The notes beneath the pieces are model-generated. The model saw only the letters and a program-made list of their open reading frames with translations. It made no database searches and was not told where the DNA came from. The translations under genes and the position numbers were made by a program. 64,000 nt of DNA from Desulfocapsa sp. GTDB lineage: Bacteria > Desulfobacterota > Desulfobulbia > Desulfobulbales > Desulfocapsaceae. This document shows positions 44,001 through 52,048 of the stretch, one piece after another (position 1 is the first letter of the stretch; every line of letters begins with the position of its first letter). The DNA is taken from positions 1 to 64,000 of the forward strand of contig JAOZKN010000005.1 of the NCBI GenBank assembly GCA_029935315.1. The letters run 5' to 3'.

Positions 44001-44797
44001 ATGATGGCAGCCCCATTGTTCTGAAACTCAGTATCGATCGCAGTGATGGCAGTGCTGTTTTTGATTTTACCGGAACGGGAACCGAGCTCTGGGGAAACCT
44101 GAATGCACCAAAGGCCGTCACCCAGTCGGCAATTCTCTACAGCCTCCGTTGCCTGGTGGAAAAGGATATCCCCCTCAATCATGGTTGTCTGATTCCCATA
44201 ACATGTATTATCCCCAAAGGTTGTCTCCTTGATCCTTCACCTGAGGCTGCGGTTGTGGGTGGGAACGTGCTCACATCCCAGCGTGTGGTGGATGTGGTTT
44301 TGAAAGCCTTTGGCGTGGCTGCCGGTTCGCAGGGATGTATGAATAACTTCACCTTTGGCAATGATCAGTTCGGTTATTACGAAACCATTGGTGGTGGTGC
44401 GGGGGCAGGCCCTGACTGGCATGGTCAATCGGGCGTACACACCCATATGACCAATACCAGAATCACCGATCCGGAAATTCTGGAACGTCGTTATCCTGTG
44501 CTCTTGCGTGAGTTCTCCATCCGTAAGGGTTCGGGAGGTAATGGCAAATTTCGAGGGGGGGATGGCATGGTCCGGGAACTGGAATTTCTCGAACCTCTCA
44601 ATGTCGCCATCCTCTCGGAACGAAGGGTCTTCCCTCCCTATGGCCTTGCCGGTGGACAAGCTGGGGAAAAAGGTGAAAATATCTTTATCCGCAAAGATGG
44701 TCGTCGTCTCAATCTTGGCGGCAAAAATGAAATCCGTGCAGAAGCGGGTGATGCAATCCGTATCCTTACCCCTGGCGGGGGCGGATTTGCTAAATAG
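41060..44797 (+). CDS. 5-oxoprolinase / hydantoinase (HyuA-HyuB fusion)
   Basis: 1245 residues, the normal length of ATP-dependent 5-oxoprolinases. Residues 1-690 are HyuA: RFSIDRGGTFTDVYAE (phosphate loop of the actin-like ATPase fold), ATNALLERKGAPSALVVTRG, GFDMGGTSTDVSRYGG and FGGAGGQHACAIAR. Residues about 720-1245 are HyuB: SNLFMSIAEQMGRMLQKTA, ISTNIKERLDFSCALF, SNHPAAGGSHLPDITVMTPV and ending AGDAIRILTPGGGGF. The reaction opens a lactam (5-oxoproline to glutamate) or hydantoin with ATP hydrolysis in the cytoplasm. Which lactam is used cannot be told, so no symbol. It stands alone and ends in a strong hairpin terminator. Confidence 0.93.
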   Translation: MSIKKSFRFSIDRGGTFTDVYAEVPGEPGFTVVKLLSEDPANYDDAPREGIRRILAEFSGITETADIDASQIEWIRMGTTVATNALLERKGAPSALVVTRGFADILQIGNQDRPHLFDLRVTKPELLYRDVIEVDERLRLLKSDERVDGKVLQGVTGERFAVLAEPDPAVLKPQLQALLRQGIRSIAVVFMHAYACPQHEQAVGELAATLGFEQISLSSQVMPMVRLVSRGDTTMVDAYLTPHIRAYLQSFKKGFADNLADTRLLFMQSDGGLAPAEEFTGSRAILSGPAGGVVGYAMTTYNRKTKKPVIGFDMGGTSTDVSRYGGEYDLTFASKTAGVRIQAPQLDIRTVAAGGGSRLFFDNGMFLVGPESSGAHPGPVCYRKNGYLSVTDANLVLGRLQPDYFPKIFGKCEDQALDVDASYRQMAELTDEINAFYAESQRPPLTVEEVALGFLEVANEVMVRPIREVSVMRGFDIKEHVLATFGGAGGQHACAIARSLGISSVFIHRFAGILSAYGIGLADTVCEKQQPAAEVLTPAVLSRLDEKLTALRMDTVRDLCDQGISEQAIESSLYLHLRYQGTDSGLMVEKPGDGDFAGAFTTRYRREFGFELTGRDILVDDLRVRSIGRASTLQSFSLATAKHSPRKLSSVHCYFTGGWQDTALYDQENLKAGHCIEGPAILLQDTSTILIEPDCRATITPHGDVAIETGQHRQQTLDTAVDPVQLSIFSNLFMSIAEQMGRMLQKTAISTNIKERLDFSCALFGAGGDLVANAPHVPVHLGAMSEAVKEQIRRVEKINPGDVLVSNHPAAGGSHLPDITVMTPVFEAGDIIFWVASRGHHADIGGISPGSMPPGSRQLCEEGAAILSCKLVQNNVFQEETISQLLLAPGKSVVEKGRPPISGTRLLSDNLSDLRAQVAANQKGIDLILEMVDYHSLKVVQAYMQHVQDTAEEAVRASLCEVSKTQGLGKRDSVTATEYLDDGSPIVLKLSIDRSDGSAVFDFTGTGTELWGNLNAPKAVTQSAILYSLRCLVEKDIPLNHGCLIPITCIIPKGCLLDPSPEAAVVGGNVLTSQRVVDVVLKAFGVAAGSQGCMNNFTFGNDQFGYYETIGGGAGAGPDWHGQSGVHTHMTNTRITDPEILERRYPVLLREFSIRKGSGGNGKFRGGDGMVRELEFLEPLNVAILSERRVFPPYGLAGGQAGEKGENIFIRKDGRRLNLGGKNEIRAEAGDAIRILTPGGGGFAK

Positions 44798-44805
44798 TTT
44801 GTACT

Positions 44806-44852
44806 AAAGTTCCCCGCTTTGATTATTCTGATCAAAGGGGGGAACTTTTCTC
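44806..44852 (+). terminator. Strong hairpin terminator after the oxoprolinase gene
   Basis: AAAGTTCCCC-G-CTTTGAT pairs with ATCAAAG-G-GGGGAACTTT: an 18-position stem with one mismatch and a seven-base loop, followed by a T-rich stretch, nine bases after the stop codon. The A-rich side before it could make it work in both directions. Confidence 0.8.
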
Positions 44853-45039
44853 TTATCGCGTAGTTCAGGTGCCCTGATATTTTCTACATCGGGCATGCAT
44901 TGCTCCCCGTCATCATTCGTCATAATCTCCCCCTGCATTGTCACTATCCTTTCCTCTTTTTGTCATTGTCATGATGTTTATTGGAGGACAGTGAAAAGAG
45001 GTTCTTTTAATAAACGGCAATAACAGCAGAGGGTGATGT

Positions 45040-47148
45040 ATGACGAAGCAGCAAGAGAAAAAGAATAAAATTACTTTGGATCCGGGGAATGCACTTTTGG
45101 TGCTGTACATAGGTTTTGTGCTCTTCTTTGCATTTCTGGCCATGGTGGTGGATGGACATGCGTCCGTTGTTCCTTCTGAGGTTCGGCAGGGGGAATTGTT
45201 GTTTGGCGATGGAAACGATACCGGCAGATATGTTTCGGCACCTCATTTGTCCCAGAATGTTGAAATATATGTGAGTGGTATGACGGCACGAACAATACTC
45301 AATCAGCGTTTTGTCAATGACACAGACAAGTGGCAGGAGGCGATCTATGTCTTTCCCCTGCCCGATGAATCTGCCGTGGACACCTTGCGCATGAAGATTG
45401 GTGACCGCGTAATTGTGGGGGAGATTAAGGAAAAGGAAGAAGCCCGCAAGGTTTATGAACAGGCAAAGTCCGAAGGGAAGAAGGCGTCGCTGCTGGCCCA
45501 GGAACGGCCAAATATATTTACCATGGCCGTCGCAAATATTGCACCGGGTGAAGAAATTGAAGTGGAAATTGAGTTCAGCCAGGTGGTGGGATTAGGTGAT
45601 GGTATCTTCTCACTGCGTTTTCCCCTGGTACTTACTCCCCGATATATCCCGGGACAACCGTTGCAGACAGAAGCAACAGAGGAGGACATACAATTTGAGG
45701 GGACAGGGTGGTCAGTGAATACCGATCAGGTTGCAGATGCGTCACGAATCACGCCGCCCGTGGTCATGGAGGATACTAAACAGATCAATCCGGTTCATAT
45801 GATGCTGGAACTGGCTGCGGGATTTTCGGTGGCACGGCTTGAAAGTCTGTACCATGGCATTACCGTTGAGGACGGGGAAAACGAAACGAAACTCATTCGC
45901 TTTAGCGGCGAAGTAAAAGCTGACCGGGATTTTGTCCTTGAATGGGAGGCGGAAAAAGAGCACAGCCCGCGCGCTGCACTCTTTGCAGAACAGCAGGAAG
46001 AGGATGAGTATCTCCTGCTTATGCTGACACCTCCAGTCCTGGACAATGATGCTTCGGCACCTCCACGGGAACTGATTTTTGTTCTGGATACTTCAGGGTC
46101 CATGGCCGGCCCTTCCATCGTCCAGGCGCGAGAGGCCCTGATCCTTGCCATTGAAAGGTTGAATGCAGATGATCGTTTTAATGTTATTGAGTTTAATTCC
46201 ACCGCCAGCAAACTGTTTGAGCAGGCACAAAGAGGAGATGCAGAACACCGAAAACAGGCAATCCGATTTGTCAGTGGACTTCATGCCGATGGTGGTACAG
46301 AAATGGCTTCTGCCCTTGATCTTGCTTTGGATGGCAGGAGTGATCATGAACGTATCCGCCAGGTGATTTTTCTAACCGATGGCAGTGTGGGGAATGAACG
46401 TGCATTATTTACCGGAATACAATCCGGGTTGGGTGATTCCCGACTGTTCACCGTTGGCATCGGCTCTGCCCCCAATTCGTTTTTTATGTCCCGTGCTGCC
46501 ACCCTTGGTCGTGGCACCTTTACCTATATTGCCAAAGTCAGTGAGGTACAGAAAAAGATGACCGCACTTTTCAATAAACTTGAGCACCCTGCCATTACTG
46601 ATATCAGGCTGACATCAGCAGACGGGCAGGAAATGGAATACTACCCATCTCCCGTTCCCGATCTGTATCAGGGGGAGCCATTACTGGTTTCGGTCAAGGT
46701 TGCAGGTGGACTTGAAAGTTTGCAGATAAGCGGCATGCGAAATACCCAGCTCTGGCAGCAGGTGATCAGCGCAGAAAATTTAAGCATGCGACCGGGAATA
46801 GCCACTCTCTGGGCGAGAAAGAAGATCAGAACCCTGATGGACAGTAAAGTCCATGGGGCAGAAGAAGAGGAGATCAGAATGCAGGTTCTCTCCACCGCAT
46901 TAACGCATCATCTCGTTTCCAGGTACACAAGTCTTGTTGCCGTTGAACGGCAGAATTCCCGTCCGGCCGACCAGGATTTGCAAGAGAGTGTGATGAAAAC
47001 AAATCTGCCAGCGGGGTCGCAGTTAAACAAGATATTTGCCGGGAGTGCAAGAACAGCGACTCCTGCGCAGTTACAGATCCTGCTGGGAATACTCTTCCTG
47101 CTGATGGCTCTGTTTCTTCTCCGGCGGCAGAGAGGGTGCAGACAGTGA
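45040..47148 (+). CDS. Proteobacterial sortase target protein (VIT and vWA domains)
   Basis: 702 residues. An N-terminal signal/anchor helix at about 20-42 (ALLVLYIGFVLFFAFLAMVV) is followed by a VIT domain about 70-200 (YVFPLPDESAVDTLRMKIGD, IAPGEEIEVEIEFSQVV). A vWA domain runs about 340-520 with the metal site DTSGSMAG and FLTDGSVGNE. The C-terminus has ARTATPAQL at 670-678, a hydrophobic helix (LLGILFLLMALFLL) and the basic end RRQRGCRQ: the sort-motif/helix/charge layout of the proteobacterial sortase substrates. The sortase gene overlaps the stop, as the family predicts one dedicated substrate per enzyme. The protein is presumably fixed at or beyond the inner membrane. Confidence 0.9.
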   Translation: MTKQQEKKNKITLDPGNALLVLYIGFVLFFAFLAMVVDGHASVVPSEVRQGELLFGDGNDTGRYVSAPHLSQNVEIYVSGMTARTILNQRFVNDTDKWQEAIYVFPLPDESAVDTLRMKIGDRVIVGEIKEKEEARKVYEQAKSEGKKASLLAQERPNIFTMAVANIAPGEEIEVEIEFSQVVGLGDGIFSLRFPLVLTPRYIPGQPLQTEATEEDIQFEGTGWSVNTDQVADASRITPPVVMEDTKQINPVHMMLELAAGFSVARLESLYHGITVEDGENETKLIRFSGEVKADRDFVLEWEAEKEHSPRAALFAEQQEEDEYLLLMLTPPVLDNDASAPPRELIFVLDTSGSMAGPSIVQAREALILAIERLNADDRFNVIEFNSTASKLFEQAQRGDAEHRKQAIRFVSGLHADGGTEMASALDLALDGRSDHERIRQVIFLTDGSVGNERALFTGIQSGLGDSRLFTVGIGSAPNSFFMSRAATLGRGTFTYIAKVSEVQKKMTALFNKLEHPAITDIRLTSADGQEMEYYPSPVPDLYQGEPLLVSVKVAGGLESLQISGMRNTQLWQQVISAENLSMRPGIATLWARKKIRTLMDSKVHGAEEEEIRMQVLSTALTHHLVSRYTSLVAVERQNSRPADQDLQESVMKTNLPAGSQLNKIFAGSARTATPAQLQILLGILFLLMALFLLRRQRGCRQ

Positions 47149-47720
47149 GAAAAATATGGTCATTGCGCATAGCCGCCTTTGTCCTTCTGTTTAGCGGAGC
47201 TTTTCTCCTGGCCGACGGCTGTTGGATTCGAACAAAGGCAGTTCTTGCGCAGTTTCTGTTGCAGCAGGCCTGGGAAGAGACCATGGCCACAGGCAAGAAT
47301 ACAAAAGCCTGGCCATGGGCGGATACCTGGCCAGTGGCACGTCTGACGGTGGAACGTTTGCATATCGATCTGATAGTCCTTGAAGGGGAAAGTGGTGAGG
47401 TGCTGGCCTTTGGCCCCGGTCACTTACCGGCAAGCAGTGAACCGGGGAGCAAGGGGCATTGTCTTCTGGCAGGACACAGGGATACCAGTTTTCAGTTTTT
47501 GCAATATCTGCAGGAAGATGATGTACTCACCTTGCAAACGTCCGATGGCAGTATATACAAATACCGGGTCAATGAAATGCTCATCCGTCAGGCAGAAAAA
47601 CTGTACCTGAGGGAAAGTGATGACGCACAGATAACCCTCATCACCTGTTATCCTTTTAATGGGCTGCGGGCAGGTGCGGATCTCAGATATGTTGTCTTTG
47701 CTGCCAGGCTATCCGGCTAG
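47145..47720 (+). CDS. Class GN sortase
   Basis: 191 residues from GTG 47145, which overlaps the stop of its substrate gene (a GTG at 47136 is also in frame). One membrane helix at about 8-24 anchors a sortase domain with the catalytic triad His111 (LLAGHRDTSFQFL), Cys168 (TLITCYPFN) and Arg181 (ADLRYVVFA). This is the Gram-negative class whose genome usually contains one substrate, here the adjacent vWA protein. It acts as a transpeptidase on the periplasmic side of the inner membrane; the acceptor is unknown. Confidence 0.92.
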   Translation: MRKIWSLRIAAFVLLFSGAFLLADGCWIRTKAVLAQFLLQQAWEETMATGKNTKAWPWADTWPVARLTVERLHIDLIVLEGESGEVLAFGPGHLPASSEPGSKGHCLLAGHRDTSFQFLQYLQEDDVLTLQTSDGSIYKYRVNEMLIRQAEKLYLRESDDAQITLITCYPFNGLRAGADLRYVVFAARLSG

Positions 47721-47888
47721 CAGCGGTGAAGAAGAGTCAGCCCGTAGAGTGTGTAAAAACAGTTCAAAATCACCTGTCTCCGGTTACGGGTTTTATGTGT
47801 CAGGTAGCAAAAGAAAAATGGAAAGAAGGAATGGCTTATGGTAAGTTGGTGTGAATTGTGTTTCGCCATAAAAAAACCGTGAGGAATC

Positions 47889-48341
47889 ATGTTTTCTATA
47901 AAATATATTGTATCCATCAGCCTGTTGTGTGGCATATCCCTGCTCCAGGCAGGGTGTTCCATCTCCTATTCCCTTGAAAAATCATCAGACTCTGTCTCCG
48001 CGAGTCTGGATTCGCTGACCTCTATATCCACATCTTCCTCGGGTGGAGAAGAAGAAAAAGTGACTGAAACAGCAACTGTTTATGAAGAAGATATTGCTGC
48101 CATCACTGTACTGTACGCCAGTCGTGAAAAGAATAATGACGAGTATCAGCGTCAGATTAGCCGAATTGCCCAAAATCATGGTATCGGAGACTGGGAACAG
48201 GAGTCCGCGACCTATACAGGTATGGGCATGGGATTGAGGCGTGCGGGAGTGGCAGAGGATTCCATCTCAAATATGCCTTACTTCCGCCCCCTTTCCAGTA
48301 CTCCCAATTTTGATACGGTTCTGGAAGGCTATAGAATGTAG
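47889..48341 (+). CDS. Putative lipoprotein upstream of a DUF4105 protein
   Basis: 150 residues with a lipoprotein signal: hydrophobic SIKYIVSISLLCGISLL and lipobox LQAGC. The mature part starts with a Ser/Thr/Glu-rich linker, then a helical region (IAAITVLYASREKNNDEYQR) and a loop region YTGMGMGLRRAGV. The Asp following the Cys is absent (Ser), so outer-membrane sorting is expected. The ribosome site GAGGAATC is clear. It ends 19 bases before the DUF4105 gene, which suggests a two-gene unit. Function unknown. Confidence 0.75.
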   Translation: MFSIKYIVSISLLCGISLLQAGCSISYSLEKSSDSVSASLDSLTSISTSSSGGEEEKVTETATVYEEDIAAITVLYASREKNNDEYQRQISRIAQNHGIGDWEQESATYTGMGMGLRRAGVAEDSISNMPYFRPLSSTPNFDTVLEGYRM

Positions 48342-48360
48342 AGCTTTGGCTCTTTCCCGG

Positions 48361-50151
48361 ATGCGCTTTGTAAGTTGTTTACTGCTTTTATTTCTGCCCT
48401 GCAGCCTGTGGGCCACGGATCTTTTTGATCCTGGCGAAGACAGCAGTCTTGATTTTTTGTATATTAATGCCAACGCTGGCGAGGCTGCCGGAGGGCACAC
48501 TGCCCTGCGTCTTGGTGAGGCTGTCTTTCACTATCAGTTTTTTCCCGACGAGACCTTTCTTCTTGTCCGCGAGTCCTGGGACTCTTTTCGTTTTCTCTAT
48601 AACGATCTGCATAATCGCAGTATTTCCATTGCCACCCTCCCCCTTGCTGATTCCACACAATCGCAGATCAGATACCACTTTACCGAATTACTTGCCGGGC
48701 AGCAGCAGTTCTTTGCTGAGCTGGATCTGGCCCGGCAAAAAAAGGAATCGTTTTCACGGTTCCTGGAAGGGAAATTTGATTTTACCGTGAAAGGGCTTGG
48801 TTTTTTTGAGCTCCCCCCGGCAACTCTCGGGAAGAGTCCGCTGCGAAGAGCGATTGCAGCAGATCTAGGGGCTGATTTTCTTGAGAACAGCCTTGAGGCC
48901 GCGGAACAGGTTGTTGCAGCAATGATCAGCAGGGTGAACAGTGGTACCGATATTGCGTACCAGCAGCTACTGGAGGCTCTTTCTTTACGGGGCGCTTTGC
49001 GTGTATTGGCAGGGGATTTAGCGTTGGGTAAAGAGGCTCTTGTTCCCGCTATGGAATGGGAGAAGAGTTTAAATGCCGAAGAGGTAGATGCCTTACAGCG
49101 ATTCGCCAGTTATTTACAAATTTCCATAGTGGGATTGCTCCAATCCAGCCGGCCGGACAGGGGAGAAACACTCCTTTTGCAGACGGCACGCTATCTGGCA
49201 GTTTCACAGTCTCTTGCGACGTTGCGACTTGTTACCCTGGATCCATTTTTTGAAACTGTGGGGACGGTTGAACTGAAAGGCGCAGATTTAGAAGAAGGTA
49301 AACTCGACCACTTGCAGGATGATTTGAAACGGCAGGCCAATAGACGTCGAGAGCTTTTTTTACAAATAAAAGGACATCCTGAGATTTCTTGTTCTTTACT
49401 CGAGATGAGTCGGGCAAGGGCGTGGGAATTATCCCGTGTCTCCGCCAGCCATCGCCTAGTTCGGATTCTGGTGCGGCCGGTTTTACCGGCAAAACCAGCC
49501 GTTGTTACCCTGGAGAATTTGCGTCCGGACAAGGACAGGATTCAGGAAGCAATCACACAGCTGGATGCAACGATTGCTGCGCTCTATAACAAACGTGACG
49601 CAGAATATGGCTACAATCTACTGTTAAGAAACTGCGCCACGGAGCTGATTCGTTCATTGAATACAAGCTTTCCCGATCGTCAAAGGGGCGAAGCTGCTTT
49701 GGGGGGATGGATGGAGGCAGATGATGGACTGGTCTTTATTCCCTTTCTCTTCTACAATGGGGCCACTTCCGCATTTGTTGTTGCAGAAGAACAATTTCTG
49801 CCTGCCAGGCGTTTGCGTAACCTGGAAAAGCTGTATGCGGAAGGAAATGATTTACGGGTCTGGTTGCGGGAATCAAACACCTTTTCCTCCACACTGTATG
49901 AGCGGCGCACAAAGGACACCCCATTTCTTTTTTTTACAGATGATGCTTTTTTGTTACGCCCGGTTCTTGGCCTTTTTAATCTTGGCTATGCGACTCTGCA
50001 CGGGGTAGCCTCTGTTTTTACCCTGCCATTTGACGGGGGAGAAGGCTTGAACCAGGCAGGGCGTGGCATCTTTTACAGTTTACCGGAATTGACGTTCGGG
50101 AATATCAGAAAGGGCAGCTATCCTCTTGGGGAGGATATGGCTCATCCCTGA
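48361..50151 (+). CDS. Exported DUF4105 protein
   Basis: 596 residues from ATG 48361, where a signal peptide begins (RFVSCLLLLFLPCSLWATD). The first mature section has SLDFLYINANAGEAAGGHTAL with a candidate catalytic His, and a later section has YGYNLLLRNCATELIRSLN with a Cys in the NCxT pattern. These are the DUF4105 hallmarks and suggest a papain/NlpC-like amidase or protease fold, unproven. The C-terminal half contains hydrophobic segments (LGLFNLGYATLHGVASVFTL). Its likely partner is the lipoprotein encoded just upstream. The frame open back to 48241 overlaps that gene and is not used. Confidence 0.85.
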   Translation: MRFVSCLLLLFLPCSLWATDLFDPGEDSSLDFLYINANAGEAAGGHTALRLGEAVFHYQFFPDETFLLVRESWDSFRFLYNDLHNRSISIATLPLADSTQSQIRYHFTELLAGQQQFFAELDLARQKKESFSRFLEGKFDFTVKGLGFFELPPATLGKSPLRRAIAADLGADFLENSLEAAEQVVAAMISRVNSGTDIAYQQLLEALSLRGALRVLAGDLALGKEALVPAMEWEKSLNAEEVDALQRFASYLQISIVGLLQSSRPDRGETLLLQTARYLAVSQSLATLRLVTLDPFFETVGTVELKGADLEEGKLDHLQDDLKRQANRRRELFLQIKGHPEISCSLLEMSRARAWELSRVSASHRLVRILVRPVLPAKPAVVTLENLRPDKDRIQEAITQLDATIAALYNKRDAEYGYNLLLRNCATELIRSLNTSFPDRQRGEAALGGWMEADDGLVFIPFLFYNGATSAFVVAEEQFLPARRLRNLEKLYAEGNDLRVWLRESNTFSSTLYERRTKDTPFLFFTDDAFLLRPVLGLFNLGYATLHGVASVFTLPFDGGEGLNQAGRGIFYSLPELTFGNIRKGSYPLGEDMAHP

Positions 50152-50458
50152 CTTGTGAGATATTTTCTAATATGGCAGTTTTGAGATAGAATCTTGCGGG
50201 AGGGGATTTGGGTTGTTTTTCTGAGCGTATTGAGAAATAGTGTAGCATTTCCTTAGTGAAACGAAGCCACAAAAATGCGACTGTCTGAGTGAGGAACGAA
50301 CGAGTTTCGCATTTTGGCGAAGTGAACTTAGGAAATCAAACGCCCCGTAGGAAGTGCCCTTGGGGTGCTATTACTCACCGTAGCGAGAAAAATAATCCAA
50401 GTCCCCGGATGATAAGCTCTGCAACTTTCTTAACCAGACGCGATAGATCCTAAAGAAC
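50152..50458. other. Intergenic region with palindromic element
   Basis: No coding frame. It contains the large inverted repeat described separately at 50247-50336 and, next to it, a second hairpin formed by CGCCCC (50341-50346) and GGGGTG (50362-50367). The glycosyltransferase gene begins at 50459 with only a weak ribosome site (CTAAAGAAC). Confidence 0.5.
50247..50336. repeat. Imperfect 90-base inverted repeat
   Basis: Outer arms ATTTCCTTAGT and ACTTAGGAAAT (one mismatch) and inner arms AAAATGCGA and TCGCATTTT (perfect) enclose a 26-base centre; the sequence between outer and inner arms pairs only partly. The layout is that of a REP/BIME-like or MITE-like palindrome, but copy number cannot be judged from this window. 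Confidence 0.6.
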
Positions 50459-51526
50459 ATGAAAAAAATAGCCTGCTTTATCACACCCCATGGATTTGGC
50501 CATGCAACACGGATGGCTGCTGTTCTTGAGGCTCTGCAACGACAAATTCCCGATCTTTATCCACAGCTTTTCACCACTGTTCCCGAATCACTTTTTGCCG
50601 AGACCCTTGAGAATTTCGGTTACTTTCCGGTGCACTGTGATATTGGCCTGATCCAAAAAGACGGTATGTCTGCGGATATCCCTGCAACCATCACTCGTCT
50701 GCAGGAGTCTCTGCCCTTTGCTGATGCACTGGTCAAAGAATTAGCCATGCAAATAAAGGGATGCAGTCTGGTTCTCTGTGATATCTCTCCTTTAGGGATT
50801 GCTGTGGCCAGGGAGGCGGGAATTCCTTCAGTGCTTATTGAAAACTTCACCTGGGATTGGATTTACCGGGCCTATCTTTCCCGGTATCCTGATCTTCTGC
50901 CGGCCATTGAGTATCTGGCTGGCCAGTATAAGCAGGCTGATATGCATATCTGCACGGAACCTGTTTGCCAGCCGGATCAGGAAGCATTTTACTGTGGACC
51001 CATTTTTCGTCGCATTCGTCAGCAAGGCAAAGAAGTGCGAAAGAAACTTGACTGCGGGGATAAAAAGCTTGTCCTTATCACCATGGGCGGCATTGATCTG
51101 GCGCTTCCCTTTGTCCACCAACTTCCCACCTTTACAGACACTGTTTTTATCCTTGCCGGGCAGGACAGGAATCACCGTCTTGCAGATAATGTCCTTCTGC
51201 TCTCACGGAGCAGTGATTTCTATCACCCGGATCTGATTAATGGGGTTGATTGTGTGGTGTGTAAGAGTGGCTACTCAACCGTGGCCGAATGTTTCCAGGC
51301 GGGAGTTCCCGTTGTCACCGTGGGACGGGCAACCTTTCCGGAATCGCCAATTCTTGAAGAATTCTGTGCCAGCCGTCTGGGAGGGGAGAGTCTCAGCCAG
51401 GAAGAATTTTTTTCCGGCAGCTGGCTGAGCGGTCTTGAAACCCTCTTTTCAAAGCAGCGTACCGCCCCTGCTCGCCAAAACGGTGCGGATTCCATTGCGG
51501 AATATCTGTATTCTTTTCTTTCTTAG
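50459..51526 (+). CDS. MurG/arabinokinase-N-terminus-like glycosyltransferase family protein
   Basis: 355 residues. It starts KKIACFITPHGFGHATRMA, the Gly-His-containing first strand-loop found in GT-B enzymes of the UDP-glycosyltransferase/MurG group and in the N-terminal domain of plant L-arabinokinase. The second half has KLVLITMGGIDLALP, VDCVVCKSGYSTVAECFQAG and VPVVTVGR, the nucleotide-sugar side of the GT-B fold. There is no membrane segment or signal. The donor and acceptor are unknown. The gene is isolated: a palindromic region precedes it and a convergent gene follows. Confidence 0.8.
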   Translation: MKKIACFITPHGFGHATRMAAVLEALQRQIPDLYPQLFTTVPESLFAETLENFGYFPVHCDIGLIQKDGMSADIPATITRLQESLPFADALVKELAMQIKGCSLVLCDISPLGIAVAREAGIPSVLIENFTWDWIYRAYLSRYPDLLPAIEYLAGQYKQADMHICTEPVCQPDQEAFYCGPIFRRIRQQGKEVRKKLDCGDKKLVLITMGGIDLALPFVHQLPTFTDTVFILAGQDRNHRLADNVLLLSRSSDFYHPDLINGVDCVVCKSGYSTVAECFQAGVPVVTVGRATFPESPILEEFCASRLGGESLSQEEFFSGSWLSGLETLFSKQRTAPARQNGADSIAEYLYSFLS

Positions 51527-51561
51527 GGCGTGTCCTTCAAGAGTACGGCCCTTTTGTACTG

Positions 51562-52020
51562 TTACTTTTTATATTTGATCTGCAGGCCGTGGAGAAAATT
51601 TCGTAAAATCTGATCTTTACAGCTACGATAATTTTTGTGACCCGGTTTGCGAAAAAATGCATTCAGCTCGGGTTTGCCCACACGCAGGTTTGCCAAATCC
51701 AGAATTTTCACGATATCATCAGTCTTCAGGTTCAATGCAATTCTCACTTTTCTGAAGATGATATTGTTCGTTAAACGGCTCTCTGGTTTGGGCTGCGGCC
51801 CTTCCAGTTTACCTCGCTTATGGCTAATCAATCCATTGAGAAAGGTTGCCAGTTCTGTGTCGTTACATGGCTGGAATGCCGGATCTTCCTCTTTTTTCAA
51901 CCAGTCGCTGATCTGCTCTCGAGTGACCTGATGCCCACCCAGCGCAAAGAGTGTTATCATTTTCGAATCGTCAAAATCGAATGTATAACGGAGGCGGCGT
52001 AATATATCATTGTTCATCAT
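51562..52020 (-). CDS. DUF1456 family protein (YehS-like)
   Basis: 152 residues from ATG 52020 (a second ATG follows directly). Two similar halves, each a DUF1456 repeat: NNDILRRLRYTFDFDDSKMI, then NNIIFRKVRIALNLKTDDIV; the C-terminal part has HKNYRSCKDQILRNFLHGL. Related to E. coli YehS; function unknown, probably nucleic-acid or stress related. It is the last gene of the lptA-lptB-rpoN run, 28 bases after the WYL regulator gene. The 41 residues upstream in the frame overlap the regulator gene and are not used. Confidence 0.85.
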   Translation of the reverse strand: MMNNDILRRLRYTFDFDDSKMITLFALGGHQVTREQISDWLKKEEDPAFQPCNDTELATFLNGLISHKRGKLEGPQPKPESRLTNNIIFRKVRIALNLKTDDIVKILDLANLRVGKPELNAFFRKPGHKNYRSCKDQILRNFLHGLQIKYKK

Positions 52021-52048
52021 AGTTGTTTGTCCTTTACTGAAACGACGA

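Noticed and set aside
41060-44797. Two separate hydantoinase genes hyuA and hyuB
   Set aside because: The frame is continuous for 1245 residues, as in fused 5-oxoprolinases.
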